The notes: generated by a model not told the origin, from the letters alone. A stretch of 64,000 bases of DNA from Micromonospora sp. WMMD1128 (GCF_027497235.1 NZ_CP114902.1:3299501-3363500), one strand, 5' to 3'. Shown: positions 42,847 to 55,805, numbered from the stretch's first letter. Program-made: numbers and translations.

Positions 42847-44580
42847 TCAGAGCGACACGATCGCCGCGCTCTCGGCGGGCAGTTGGAGGCCGTCGCGCAT
42901 CACGGTGACGCCCTCGGAGGTGGCGAGCAGCACCCGACGCACCACCCCGGGCAGGTTGACCCGCTGCGGCCGGTCGGCCAGGTTGGCCACCACGAGCGTG
43001 TCGCCGCGCCGCATCACCAGGAACTGGTCGCCGTGACGCACCTCCACCCGGTGCAGCCGGGGGTCGGACAGGTCGGGTCGGGACTTGCGCAGCGCGATCA
43101 GCCGCCGGTGGAACTCGTACATCTCGCGGTGCTCGGGTTTGTCCAGCTCGGCCCAGTCGAGCCGGGACCGCGTGAACGTCTGCGGGTCCTGCGGGTCGGG
43201 CACGTCGTCGGTGGCCCACCCGTGCGCGGCGAACTCCCGTCGGCGGCCGGTGGCGACCGCCACCGCCAGCTCCGGCTCGGGATGGCTGGTGAAGAACTGC
43301 CACGGCGTGGTCGCGGCCCACTCCTCCCCCATGAACAGCATCGGGGTGAACGGCGCGGTCATCAGCAGCGTGGCGCCGACCCGCAGCATCCCGGCCGAAA
43401 GCGTGGCGGAGATCCGGTCGCCGGTGGCCCGGTTGCCGATCTGGTCGTGGTTCTGGAGGTACGCGACGAACCGGTGGCCGGGCGTGCGCTGGCGGTCCAC
43501 CGCGCGGCCGTGGCTGCGGTTGCGGAAGCTGGACCAGGTGCCGGCGTGGAAGAACGCGCCGGTCAGCACGTCGGTGAGGCACTCCAGCGAGCCGAAGTCG
43601 GCGTAGTAGCCCTGCCGCTCGCCGGTGAGCAGCGTGTGCAGGGCGTGGTGGGCGTCGTCGTTCCACTGGGCGTGCAGGCCGTAGCCGCCGGCCTCGCGCG
43701 GGGTGATCAGCGTCGGATCGTTCAGGTCGGACTCGGCGATCAGCGACAGCGGCCGGCCCAGGGCCGTGGACAGCGCCTCGACCTCGGCGGCCACCTCCGC
43801 CAGCCAGTGGGTGGCACGGCCGTCCGGCATGGCGTGCACGGCGTCCAGCCGCAGCCCGTCGACATGGTAGTCGCGCAGCCACATCCGCACGCTGTCGACG
43901 ATGTAACGGCGTACGCCGTCGGAGTGCGGGCCGTCCAGGTTGACCGTGCGGCCCCAGGTGTTGCTCTGCTCGGCGAGGTAGGGCGCGAATCGCGGCGCGT
44001 AGGCCCCGGAGGGCCCGAAATGGTTGTAGACGACGTCGAGGATCACCCCCAGGCCCTTGGCGTGGGCGGCGTCGACGAACCGCTTCAGGCCGTCCGGCCC
44101 GCCGTAGGGCTCGTGCGGCGCATACCAGCAGACCCCGTCGTAGCCCCAGTTGTGCTCGCCGTTGAACGCGTTGACCGGCAGCAGCTCGACCAGGTCGACA
44201 CCGAGGTCGACCAGGTGGTCGAGCCGGGCGATCGCGGCGTCGAACGTGCCCTCCGGGGTGAACGTGCCGACGTGCAACTCGTAGAGGACGCTGCCGGGCA
44301 GTTGCCGGCCGGTCCAGGCGCGGTCGGTCCAGGCGAACGCCGACTGGTCGTACACCCGGCTTGGTCCGTGCACGCCGGCCGGCTGCCAAGCCGACCGGGG
44401 GTCGGGCAACGCCTGCTCGTCGTCGTCGAGCAGGAAGGCGTAGTCGGTGCCCGGCCCGGCGTCGGGCGCCTCGACCCGCCACCAGCCGTCCCGCCCCGGA
44501 CGCAGCTCGTGGTCGGCGACGCCGGGCAGGCGCAGCCGTACCCGGGCGGCCTCGGGCGCCCACACCGTGAACTCGGTCAT
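42847..44580 (-). CDS. treZ: malto-oligosyltrehalose trehalohydrolase
   Basis: A 577-residue GH13 enzyme that releases trehalose from maltooligosyl-trehalose. An N-terminal CBM48-like domain (1-95, 'FTVWAPEAARVRLRLPG') is followed by the barrel with 'VDLVELLPVNAF', 'GVILDVVYNHFGPSG', the nucleophile region 'VDGLRLDAVHAM', the acid/base 'SLIAESDLNDP' and 'YLQNHDQIGNRA'. The C-terminal beta domain ends at PAESAAIVSL. Its ATG overlaps the treY stop (ATGA), so it is translated from the treXYZ message. Length is normal. A cytosolic enzyme using glycogen-derived maltooligosaccharides. Confidence 0.97.
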   Translation of the reverse strand: MTEFTVWAPEAARVRLRLPGVADHELRPGRDGWWRVEAPDAGPGTDYAFLLDDDEQALPDPRSAWQPAGVHGPSRVYDQSAFAWTDRAWTGRQLPGSVLYELHVGTFTPEGTFDAAIARLDHLVDLGVDLVELLPVNAFNGEHNWGYDGVCWYAPHEPYGGPDGLKRFVDAAHAKGLGVILDVVYNHFGPSGAYAPRFAPYLAEQSNTWGRTVNLDGPHSDGVRRYIVDSVRMWLRDYHVDGLRLDAVHAMPDGRATHWLAEVAAEVEALSTALGRPLSLIAESDLNDPTLITPREAGGYGLHAQWNDDAHHALHTLLTGERQGYYADFGSLECLTDVLTGAFFHAGTWSSFRNRSHGRAVDRQRTPGHRFVAYLQNHDQIGNRATGDRISATLSAGMLRVGATLLMTAPFTPMLFMGEEWAATTPWQFFTSHPEPELAVAVATGRRREFAAHGWATDDVPDPQDPQTFTRSRLDWAELDKPEHREMYEFHRRLIALRKSRPDLSDPRLHRVEVRHGDQFLVMRRGDTLVVANLADRPQRVNLPGVVRRVLLATSEGVTVMRDGLQLPAESAAIVSL

Positions 44581-46877
44581 GCGGCGGCCTCCACAAAGTC
44601 GATGGGCGCGAGGAGGGCGACGGGATAGGTGCTCAGCAGATCATCCAGGAGCAGCTCAGCACCACTGTAGACCCGTCCGGTGAACAAGTCGGCACACTCG
44701 TGAACGGGCAGTGACAGGGTGGTGTCCCGCCAGCCGCCGGCGCGGGCCAGCCGCAGCGGCAGCCGGGTCGCCACCGCTACCGCGCCGCCCCGGTCGAACG
44801 CCACCGCGTGCGCGGCGGCCGGGCCGCGCGCCGGCACCGGCCGGTAGCCGCCGAACAGGTCCGGGCGGTCGCGGCGCAGCCGCAGCGTCCGGGACACCAC
44901 GAGCAGCTTGGCCGCGCCGTCGGCGGCCACCGCCGGCTGCCAGCCGGCGTCGAGCCGGGCCAGCACGTCCCGGCGTACGGCGAAGTCCACCGGGCGGCGG
45001 TTGTCCGGGTCGACGAGCGAGTTCTCCCACAGCTCGGTGCCCTGGTAGGTGTCGGGCACCCCGGGCATGGCGAGCTGGACCAGCTTCTGCCCGAGCGCGT
45101 TGGACCAGCCGGCCGGGGTGATCTCGGCGGCGAAGGCGGTGATCTGGGCGTGCAGCTCCGGGTCGTCGTACATCCGGTCGACCAGGGCGTGCATCTGGTG
45201 CTCGAAGGCCGGGTCCGGGTCGGCCCAGCTCGTGCTGACCGACGCCTCCCGGGCGGCCTTCTCGGCGTACCCGTGCAGCCGGTCCCGCTCGATCGGCCAG
45301 GCCCCGACGGCGGTCTGCCAGAGCAGGTGGGCCAGCGCGGGGTCGGCCAGCGGCGCCCGGGACATCCAGTCGGCGACCCGCTCGGCCCAGCGGCCCGGCA
45401 TCTCGCTCAGCACGGCCAGCCGGGCGCGGACGTCCTCGCCACGCTTGGTGTCGTGGGTGGAGAGCGTGGTCATGCTCGCCGGCCAGCGCACCTGGCGGGC
45501 GGTGGCGAAGCGGTGCAGCTCGGCCGGCGGCACGCCGAAGTGGGCGGGGCTGCCGCCCACCTCGTTGAGCGCCACGAACCGGCTCCACCGGTAGTAGGCG
45601 GTGTCCTCCACGCCCTTGGCCATCACCGCGCCGGTCAGCTGCGGGAACCGGGCGGCCAGTTCGTGGCCGGGCTCGCGGAGCCGGGCGGTGACCTGGTCCA
45701 GCACGCCGGTCAGGTCCGGGCGGCGGCGGCCGGACTCGCTGCGGGCGGCGGCGAGGTGCCGGGCGCCCTCGGGCGGGTAGCCGCGGTAGACCGGGTAGCA
45801 GGCCGCCAGTTCGGCCAGGGCGGCGCGGACCTGCTCCCCGGGCAGCTCGGGCACGAGCGCGGCGAGGCGGGTCAGCTCGGCGGCGAGCAGCCGGGTGGCG
45901 GCTTCCAGCTTGGTGGCGTGGGTCAGGTCCGCCCAGGAGGTGTGCCGTCCGGTGAGCCGACCGTCGAGCGCGGTGAAGTCCGGTTCGGCGTCCGGGTCGA
46001 CGAAGAGCCCGCTGACGGCGGCCAGCGCGTCATAGCCGGTGGTGCCGTCGACCGGCCAGTCGGGCAGTTCCTCGCCGTACTCCAGGATCTTCTCCACCAC
46101 CAGCCAGCGGTCCGGCGCGGCGGCGCGCAGCCAGGCCAGGTAGCCGGCCGGGTCGCGCAGCCCGTCCGGGTGGTCGACCCGGATGCCGTCGACGTCCCCG
46201 GCGTCGACCCAGCGCAGGACCTCCGCGTGGGTGGCGTCGAAGACGGCCCGGTCCTCCACCCGCAGCCCGGCTAGGTCGGAGACGGCGAAGAACCGCCGGT
46301 ACGTCAGCTCGGTGTCGCCGCGCCGCCAGTTCACCAGCTCGTAACGCTGCCGGTCGTGCACCTGCCGGGGCGTGCCGTCGCCGGTGCCGTCGGCGACCGG
46401 GAACCGGTGCTCGTGGTAGCGCAGCTCCCCGTCGACGAGCTTGAGGTCGTCGAGCGCGTCGGGGGCGTCGGCGAGCACCGGCAGCAGCAGCCGGCCCCGG
46501 TCCCAGTCGATGTCGAACCAGTCCGCGTACGCCGAGTCGCGCCCCCGCCGCAGCACGTCCCACCAGGCCGGGTTGGCCGCCGGCCGGGCCACCCCGGCGT
46601 GGTTGGGCACGATGTCCACGACCAGCCCGAGCCCGGCCGCGCGCAGCGCCCGGACCAGCCGCCGCCGGCCGGCCTCGCCGCCCAGCTCCGGGTTGACCGC
46701 GCGGTGGTCGACCACGTCGTAGCCGTGCGGCGAGCCGGGCGTGGCGGTGAGCAGGGGCGCGGTGTAGAGGTGGGTGACGCCGAGCCCGGCCAGGTAGTCG
46801 GCCAGGTCGGCGGTGGCGGCCAGGTCGAAACCGGGGCGCACCTGCACGCGGTAGGTCGAGCGGGGGGCGTCGGGCAT
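44577..46877 (-). CDS. treY: malto-oligosyltrehalose synthase
   Basis: A 766-residue GH13 enzyme that isomerises the reducing-end alpha-1,4 bond of maltooligosaccharide to the alpha,alpha-1,1 bond. Motifs are 'STYRVQVRPGFDLAATADLADYLAGLGVTHLYTAPLL' at the start (TYRVQ and HLYTAPLL typical), 'VVDIVPNHAG', 'GDVDGIRVDHPDGLRDP' with the catalytic Asp, 'WLVVEKILEYGEELP' with the acid/base Glu, and 'TTLSTHDTKRGEDVRARL'. ATG 46877 lies two bases after the treX stop; the stop overlaps treZ. Normal length, intact. Confidence 0.97.
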   Translation of the reverse strand: MPDAPRSTYRVQVRPGFDLAATADLADYLAGLGVTHLYTAPLLTATPGSPHGYDVVDHRAVNPELGGEAGRRRLVRALRAAGLGLVVDIVPNHAGVARPAANPAWWDVLRRGRDSAYADWFDIDWDRGRLLLPVLADAPDALDDLKLVDGELRYHEHRFPVADGTGDGTPRQVHDRQRYELVNWRRGDTELTYRRFFAVSDLAGLRVEDRAVFDATHAEVLRWVDAGDVDGIRVDHPDGLRDPAGYLAWLRAAAPDRWLVVEKILEYGEELPDWPVDGTTGYDALAAVSGLFVDPDAEPDFTALDGRLTGRHTSWADLTHATKLEAATRLLAAELTRLAALVPELPGEQVRAALAELAACYPVYRGYPPEGARHLAAARSESGRRRPDLTGVLDQVTARLREPGHELAARFPQLTGAVMAKGVEDTAYYRWSRFVALNEVGGSPAHFGVPPAELHRFATARQVRWPASMTTLSTHDTKRGEDVRARLAVLSEMPGRWAERVADWMSRAPLADPALAHLLWQTAVGAWPIERDRLHGYAEKAAREASVSTSWADPDPAFEHQMHALVDRMYDDPELHAQITAFAAEITPAGWSNALGQKLVQLAMPGVPDTYQGTELWENSLVDPDNRRPVDFAVRRDVLARLDAGWQPAVAADGAAKLLVVSRTLRLRRDRPDLFGGYRPVPARGPAAAHAVAFDRGGAVAVATRLPLRLARAGGWRDTTLSLPVHECADLFTGRVYSGAELLLDDLLSTYPVALLAPIDFVEAAA

Positions 46878-46879
46878 GG

Positions 46880-49000
<2,121 letters not shown>

Positions 49001-49291
49001 GTCGCTCCTTCGGGCCATGATCATGAGCGCACCGGACGGGCGGCCGGCACACACGCCGATGATGCCCCGCCGCACCCGCCACCAATCCACCCGTTCGGAC
49101 GGTAGACCCGAACGCCCCGGGTGTCGTCCGTCACGATCGTCCATTTCAAGATGCGGGTTCGGCCCGGATGCACTTTCCTGGACCGCGGACGCGCGCCCGC
49201 GCGGGTCCACCCCGGCCGTTCGGCCACCCTCACCGCTGTCCCCGCCGTCACCGACGCCGGCGTGTCCCCCCATGCATGGACGGAGATCGAC

Positions 49292-50689
49292 GTGACCTCT
49301 CTGCGGGTCGGCGCGCAGACCGCCACCGCGACGGACCGGCTCCACCGGCCCACCCTCACCTCCCGCCCGACCGCGCCGCCGCAGCCCGGCGGCACGCCCC
49401 GGACCCGGCGCATCCTGATGCTGTCGTGGGAGTACCCGCCGGTGCTCGTCGGTGGCCTCGGCCGCCACGTGCACGCGCTCTCCGTCGCCCTGGCCGCCGC
49501 CGGGCACGAGGTCACCGTCGTCACCCGGCACGCCGAGGGCGCGCCCCTGGAGGAGTACGCCGACGGCGTGCGGATCGTCCGCGCCGCCGAGGACCCGGTG
49601 CGCTTCCCCCTCGCCACCGACTCGCTGCTGGCCTGGACCATGGCGTTCAACCACACGCTCACCCGGGCCGCCCTGCGCGCCGCCCAGTCCGGCGCGTACG
49701 ACGTGATCCACGCCCACGACTGGCTCGTCGCGCACACCGCGATGACGCTGCGCGAACACCTGGACGTACCGCTGGTGACCACCGTCCACGCCACCGAGGC
49801 CGGGCGGCACCAGGGCTGGCTGCCGGCGGAGATGAACCGCACCATCCACGGCGTCGAGCACTGGCTGACCGGCGAGTCCGGCCGGGTGATCGTCTGCTCC
49901 GGCTACATGCGCGACGAGGTCGGCGCGCTGTTCGGCGTGGAACCGTCCCGGGTCGACGTGGTCCCCAACGGCGTCGAGGCGCACCGCTGGCGGGCGCCCG
50001 CCTCGGCCGTCGCCGCCGCCCGGGCCCGCTTCGCCGCCGACGGCCCGCTCGTCACCTTCGCCGGCCGGCTCGTCTACGAGAAGGGCGTGCAACACCTGCT
50101 GGCCGGGCTGCCCCGGCTGCGGGACCGGCACCCCGGGCTGCGCGCGGTGATCGTCGGCGACGGCCCGTACCGCGCCGAACTGGAGGCCGAGGTGCGCCGG
50201 CTCGGACTCGGCGACACGGTGCGCATGCCCGGGTTCCTCGGCGGCACCGACCTGCCCGCGGTGATGGCCGCCTCGGACTGCTTCGTGGTACCCAGCGTCT
50301 ACGAGCCCTTCGGCATGGTCGCGCTGGAGGGCGCCGCCGCGGGCGCGCCGCTCGCGGTGTCGCGCACCGGCGGGCTGGCCGAGATCGTCGAGCCGGGCGT
50401 CACCGGGATGACGTTCGCCCCGCAGGACCCGGAGGCGCTCGCCGGGGCGGTCCACGCGGTGCTTGCCGACACCGACCGGGCCCGCGCGCTGGCCCGCCGC
50501 GCCCGCGCCATGGTGCACGAGAGGTACGGCTGGTCGGCGATCGCGTCCCGCACGGCCGCCGCGTACGCCGCCGCCATCGCCGGCGATCCGGCGTTCACCG
50601 CCGCCCGTGCCGAACAGCGCATGGCCGCCGGCCACACCCGCCCCGCTCTCCCCGCCGGCAACCTGCTCACCGCCGCCGGTTTGCGGTAA
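49292..50689 (+). CDS. GT4 glycosyltransferase, glycogen/alpha-glucan synthase-like
   Basis: A 465-residue GT-B enzyme. After a roughly 38-residue Thr/Pro-rich head, the N-terminal domain has 'RILMLSWEYPPVLVGGLGRHVHALS' with the KxGGL-like VGGLG sugar-nucleotide loop; the C-terminal domain has 'LVTFAGRLVYEKGVQHLLAG' and 'VVPSVYEPFGMVALEGAAAGAP' with the EPFGMVALE motif. The WEYPP and GGLGRHV pattern is typical of actinobacterial GT4 glucan synthases, so it probably makes the alpha-glucan that treXYZ later converts. GTG 49292 with GGAG upstream. It is divergent from treX across a 291-bp gap. A hairpin starts at its stop. Confidence 0.85.
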   Translation: MTSLRVGAQTATATDRLHRPTLTSRPTAPPQPGGTPRTRRILMLSWEYPPVLVGGLGRHVHALSVALAAAGHEVTVVTRHAEGAPLEEYADGVRIVRAAEDPVRFPLATDSLLAWTMAFNHTLTRAALRAAQSGAYDVIHAHDWLVAHTAMTLREHLDVPLVTTVHATEAGRHQGWLPAEMNRTIHGVEHWLTGESGRVIVCSGYMRDEVGALFGVEPSRVDVVPNGVEAHRWRAPASAVAAARARFAADGPLVTFAGRLVYEKGVQHLLAGLPRLRDRHPGLRAVIVGDGPYRAELEAEVRRLGLGDTVRMPGFLGGTDLPAVMAASDCFVVPSVYEPFGMVALEGAAAGAPLAVSRTGGLAEIVEPGVTGMTFAPQDPEALAGAVHAVLADTDRARALARRARAMVHERYGWSAIASRTAAAYAAAIAGDPAFTAARAEQRMAAGHTRPALPAGNLLTAAGLR

Positions 50690-50739
50690 GGCGGGGGCCC
50701 CGCTTAACGCTTCCGGTAGAGGCGGGGGCCCCGCTTAAC
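50688..50739 (+). repeat. GGGGCCCC hairpin element, family A, copy 5
   Basis: AAGGCGGGGGCCCCGCTTAA followed by CGCTTCCGGTAGAGGCG and GGGGCCCCGCTTAAC. It begins within the stop codon of the GT4 gene. Confidence 0.9.
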
Positions 50740-50764
50740 ACCCCAGCGCTCCGGAGCACGGGAA

Positions 50765-50797
50765 AGGCCGCCGACCCCTGCACGGGGTCGGCGGCCT
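50765..50797. terminator. hairpin between convergent genes, candidate terminator
   Basis: A perfect 14-bp stem, AGGCCGCCGACCCC with GGGGTCGGCGGCCT, and a 5-base loop TGCAC. It lies between convergent GT4 and citrate synthase genes and between family A copies 5 and 6. On the minus strand TTT follows the stem. Confidence 0.7.
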
Positions 50798-50812
50798 CAC
50801 TCGTCGGCGGTG

Positions 50813-50865
50813 GTTAAAAAGGGGCCCCGCCTCTACCGCAGGCGTTAAGCGGGGGCCCCGCCTTA
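50813..50865 (-). repeat. GGGGCCCC hairpin element, family A, copy 6
   Basis: Minus-strand orientation: two GGGGCCCC blocks around CGCTTAACGCCTGCGGTAGA, followed on the minus strand by TTTTTAA. It starts four bases after the citrate synthase stop. With the T-run, this copy has the form of a real terminator. Confidence 0.85.
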
Positions 50866-50869
50866 CACC

Positions 50870-52153
<1,284 letters not shown>

Positions 52154-52197
52154 CTGTTCCTCGCTTCGCCGGCAAGATCTTCGTTGAATTGCCTTCG

Positions 52198-52227
52198 CTT
52201 CTACCGTAATCACGGTGCGGGGGACAA
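52198..52227 (-). promoter_or_regulatory. candidate promoter of gltA
   Basis: On the minus strand TTGTCC (52227-52222) and TAGAAG (52203-52198), 18 bp apart, lie about 45 bp upstream of the start codon. The match to a housekeeping promoter is fair, not strong. Confidence 0.3.
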
Positions 52228-52350
52228 CGCCCGGCGTGGTTTCGCGGTGAGGTATGCGTCACCTCATTCCCGACTTGCCGGGGCGGAAACCGGCAGCGGC
52301 CGGGGGCGGAAACCGGCAGCGGCCGGGGGCGGATACCGGCGGGGACGCGG

Positions 52351-54393
52351 TCAGGACAGCGTGAGGCGGCGCAGCGCGCCCCCGGCGTCGACCCGGTAGA
52401 GGTCGAGGCGGTTGGCGCCGGCGACGAAGAGCCGGTCGTCGGGGAGGAACGCGGCGAACCGCCGCCCGCCGGCGTCCGGTGGCACCACCGGCACCACCGC
52501 GCCGACCGTCCCGTTGACCGCGACCGCGAGCCGGGTGCCGTCCGGCACCGAGTCGGGCAGGGTCCCCCAGACCAGCGCGGGCAGCCCGCGCGCCGGGTCG
52601 ACCGCGTCGAACGCGGCGCGGTTCGCCACGGTGGCCGTCCCGCCGGCCGGCGCGTTCCCGACCCGCCTGCCGACGAGCGGGTCGGCGGGGGGCGGCGGCA
52701 CCGGCGCGGGCACCCCGCCGGTGATCGTCACCGGCTGCCCGGGCCGGTCGTAGAAGCGCTTGTCGGCCCGCTGGCGCGGGGCGGCCTCGGCGGAGACGCC
52801 GTCCATCCGCCAGGGCACCCGGATGTGGGTCTCGTCGGCGATGGTGGGCAGCAGGTCGACGTGTTCCCAGTTGCGGTCGTCCACCCGGCCGGCGTGCTGG
52901 CCGGGCTCCTTGACGAACATCGGCACCCAGGCCACCTGGTTGGCGGCGTGGTCGATGGCGCCCATCCCGCGTCCCTGCCAGTCCTGGCGGAAGCTGACGC
53001 CGTGGTCGGCGGTGACCAGCACCAGCGCCTGGTCGTAGAGACCGGTGGCGCGCAGCGTACGCAGTGTCTCGCCGATCAGCCGGTCGGTGTAGCCGAGTTG
53101 GGCCAGGTGCCGGGCGCGGGCCAGGTCCACCCAGCCGGCGCCGTCGTTGGGCAGGTCCTCCGGCGCGTCGTAGTGCGCCCCCGACGGCAGGTACGCCCAC
53201 GGCGAGTGCGGCATCAGCAGGTGCAGGAAGTGCAGCGTGGGGCGGTCGGCGGGGCGTAGCCCGGCGAGGAACGAGGTGAACCGGGCGGGCTGGTTGTCGT
53301 CGAGGGTGTCCCACCGGAACTTCGGGTCGTCGGGCACCGGCTCGGCGGCGTCCAGTCCGGCCTCGGCGGCGGTCTGTTCCCGGTAGGAGTCCTCCGGGTC
53401 GACCTGGCTGTCCACCGGCGCGGCGAGTTGGCGCAGCAGTTTGCCACTCTCCCGGGCCAGCACCCCGAATCCCTGTGGCGGGCTGGCCGGTTGCTCGCAG
53501 CGGCTGGGCGGGCAGAGCCGGGTGATGCTCTCCTCGGCCTTGATCTGGTAGAGGCCGCCGAGCGCGGTGAACAGGTTGTCCGGGTACTGCGAGTAGTGCG
53601 GCGCCACCGCCCGGTCGGGGTACCCGCCGCTGAGCATCGCCGGCAGCGCGTAGGGCGTCCAGCCGCTGACCCCGGTGGCGTTGCGGTACCAGGTCGATCC
53701 GTCGGCGAGCGCGGCGAAGTTCGGGTAGCGGGTGGCGTCGATCCGCCCGTCCGGGCCGAGCAGCGACACCAGCGGCAGCTCGTCCAGCACGATCATCACC
53801 ACCGGCGGGTGGGCTCCCGCCCCGGCCACGCCGGCCGTGCCGCCGTCGCCCCTCGGCAGCACCACCGCGGAGGCCGGCGACGCGAACAGGAACAGCCCGA
53901 CGAAGACCACCGGGCCGATGGCGGCCACCCGTAGCACCCGGCGCAGCGCCCGCCATCGCCGGTGCGCGACCGCCGCGGCGACGCCGGCCACGCCGGCCAC
54001 GACCAGCAGCGGTACGCCCCGCAGCGGCGTGAGGTGCCGGCCGACCTGGACCGCGAGCGCGGCGAGCAGCAGCCCGACGAGCGCGGTGTGCACCGCGGCG
54101 CGGATGGCCCGGCCGCCGAGCAGGGACAGCGCGCCGAGCGCCGCGACCGGCAGCGTGGGCGCCACCGCGATCAGGGCGACCAGGAGCAGCACGTCGCCCC
54201 GGGAGGCCCGGTGGAACAGGAAGAAGTCGGGGCTGCGCCCGAGCACGTCCAGCAGCGGCTGGGTGACCACCAGGCCGATCAGCGCCACCATTTCCGCCAG
54301 CCGTGCCGCCTCGGCCCGCCAGGCGACCCGCCGTCGGGGCGTCCCGGTGCCGGCGGGGCGCTCCCGCGGCGGCGCGAGGGTGCCCTCAGCCAC
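52351..54393 (-). CDS. membrane protein with extracytoplasmic sulfatase/alkaline phosphatase-fold domain
   Basis: A 680-residue protein. The first 190 residues hold about five transmembrane helices (MVALIGLVVTQPLLDVLG, then several Leu/Val-rich helices, 'VVFVGLFLFASPASAVVL'). The rest is a sulfatase-fold domain: 'PPVVMIVLDELPLVSLLG' with the metal Asp, 'WYRNATGVSGWTPYALPAML' with the Thr/Ser nucleophile position, 'HFLHLLMPHSPWAYLPSG', and 'LVLVTADHGVSFR' plus 'EHVDLLPTI' with metal ligands. This resembles LTA-synthase-like phosphotransferases of the envelope, although it is not a canonical LtaS. GTG 54393 overlaps the methyltransferase gene by 8 bp. Confidence 0.88.
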   Translation of the reverse strand: MAEGTLAPPRERPAGTGTPRRRVAWRAEAARLAEMVALIGLVVTQPLLDVLGRSPDFFLFHRASRGDVLLLVALIAVAPTLPVAALGALSLLGGRAIRAAVHTALVGLLLAALAVQVGRHLTPLRGVPLLVVAGVAGVAAAVAHRRWRALRRVLRVAAIGPVVFVGLFLFASPASAVVLPRGDGGTAGVAGAGAHPPVVMIVLDELPLVSLLGPDGRIDATRYPNFAALADGSTWYRNATGVSGWTPYALPAMLSGGYPDRAVAPHYSQYPDNLFTALGGLYQIKAEESITRLCPPSRCEQPASPPQGFGVLARESGKLLRQLAAPVDSQVDPEDSYREQTAAEAGLDAAEPVPDDPKFRWDTLDDNQPARFTSFLAGLRPADRPTLHFLHLLMPHSPWAYLPSGAHYDAPEDLPNDGAGWVDLARARHLAQLGYTDRLIGETLRTLRATGLYDQALVLVTADHGVSFRQDWQGRGMGAIDHAANQVAWVPMFVKEPGQHAGRVDDRNWEHVDLLPTIADETHIRVPWRMDGVSAEAAPRQRADKRFYDRPGQPVTITGGVPAPVPPPPADPLVGRRVGNAPAGGTATVANRAAFDAVDPARGLPALVWGTLPDSVPDGTRLAVAVNGTVGAVVPVVPPDAGGRRFAAFLPDDRLFVAGANRLDLYRVDAGGALRRLTLS

Positions 54394-55801
54394 CCACCAC
54401 CACCTGGTGGAGGGTGCGGGTGCCGGACGGCAGTTCGGCGCGCGCGACCACCCGTCCGTGCCGGGCCAGCAGCGCCTCGAACACTTCCGGCCGGTAGTCC
54501 GGGAAGAGTCCGTCCGGCTTGTTGGCCAGCAGCCGGCGGGCCATCGGGTCGTCGGGGTGGACGAACTCGACGACCAGGCTGCCGCCGGTCTCGGTGAGCG
54601 CGGCGAGTTGGTCCACCACCTCGGGCAGCGGCACGTTCCGGCCGATCGCCAGGTGGTGCGTCACGGCGAGGGCGAGCACCACGTCGGCGCGGGCCCGGTC
54701 GGCGAACGCGGCCCGCTCGACGCCGCGCCAGCCGCCGCCCGGAGTGGGATCCGCCAGGTCCATCACCAGCGGCAGGATCCGCTGCTCCCCCTCGTCGCGC
54801 AGGGCGCGGTAGAGGGCGTCGACCACCGCCGGGTCCTGCTCGACGGCGACCACGTGCGCGGCGTGCCGGGCGGCGATCCGGGCGTACCGGCCGTCGTTGG
54901 CGCCCAGGTCCAGGGCCGAGCCGGGCGCGGTGGCGGCCATCGCCCGGTCGACGAACGCCTCCTTGACCTGCCGGTCCGGCACGGAGTACGCGCAGGTGCG
55001 CTGGTAGTCCGACCAGTGAGTGTCGCCGGGCCGGTGGTCGAGCCGGCGGATCAGTCGGGTCAGCCCGCGTACCGTGGCCAGGGCCAGCTCGCGGGAGAAC
55101 CCGGCGGCGCGCAGCTGGGCACGGACGTCGCTGGTGCTGGCGCGCGCGTTGCGGGCCTGCATGGCGCCGTGCAGGTGCACGTGGGTGGGCACGCCGGCGC
55201 GCCAGCGGCGGGTCCCGGCGAACAGCCGGCGCATCTGGTCCGGTTCGACGCCGTCGACGCGGGCCCGCAGGAACGGCTGGAAGTCCAGCCCGAGGTGGGC
55301 CTGGATGAGCAGCGGGTAGAGCAGGGTCTGGCAGAACTGCCGGTAGCCGGCCCAGGGTTCGCCGTCGCGGTGCGCCTCGAACGAGCCGACGTCGATGAAG
55401 ACCGGCCGGGCGCCGCGCCACTGCACGTTGTAGGCCGAGCCGTCCTTGGTGGTGAAGCCGGCGTTCAGGGCGGCGCGCAGCACGTCCAGGTGCAGCAGCG
55501 CCGCGTCCCGCAGCATCGCGTACGACCATTCGTAGGGGTGCGAGACGAACGGGATCCGGTCGTGGCGCAGCACCGCGGCCCAGGGCGCGTCGACCGGGGT
55601 CGGCGTCAGCTCCTCGGTGCCGACGACGTGGCCGGCGGCGGTGAGGTCGCGGAAGAAGTCGGTGGCGGACAGCGCCTGCCAGTCGCGGGCGGATCGTTCG
55701 TCGAGCCCGCGCAGCACCTCCGCGCCCCGGTGGTAGACCCGGTTGCCGGGGTCGCGGAAGGAGCCGGGGTCGGCGCGGACGCGGGTGTCGGGGACCGTCA
55801 C
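54386..55801 (-). CDS. class I SAM-dependent methyltransferase, two-part
   Basis: A 471-residue protein. The first 270 residues are an uncharacterised domain with 'EWSYAMLRDAALLHLDVLRAAL' and 'NAGFTTKDGSAYNVQWRGARPVFIDVGSFE' (kinase-like feel, but no motif assigned). Residues 290-471 form a methyltransferase: 'ATAPGSALDLGANDGRYARIAA', 'VVAVEQDPAVVDALYRAL', 'ADVVLALAVTHHLAIGRNVPL' and 'GGSLVVEFVHPDDPM'. GTG 55801 starts four bases after the small membrane protein gene. The layout resembles methyltransferases of nodulation or polysaccharide clusters; the substrate is unknown, perhaps an envelope glycan with the sulfatase-fold partner. Confidence 0.85.
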   Translation of the reverse strand: MTVPDTRVRADPGSFRDPGNRVYHRGAEVLRGLDERSARDWQALSATDFFRDLTAAGHVVGTEELTPTPVDAPWAAVLRHDRIPFVSHPYEWSYAMLRDAALLHLDVLRAALNAGFTTKDGSAYNVQWRGARPVFIDVGSFEAHRDGEPWAGYRQFCQTLLYPLLIQAHLGLDFQPFLRARVDGVEPDQMRRLFAGTRRWRAGVPTHVHLHGAMQARNARASTSDVRAQLRAAGFSRELALATVRGLTRLIRRLDHRPGDTHWSDYQRTCAYSVPDRQVKEAFVDRAMAATAPGSALDLGANDGRYARIAARHAAHVVAVEQDPAVVDALYRALRDEGEQRILPLVMDLADPTPGGGWRGVERAAFADRARADVVLALAVTHHLAIGRNVPLPEVVDQLAALTETGGSLVVEFVHPDDPMARRLLANKPDGLFPDYRPEVFEALLARHGRVVARAELPSGTRTLHQVVVGG

Positions 55802-55805
55802 GCCG

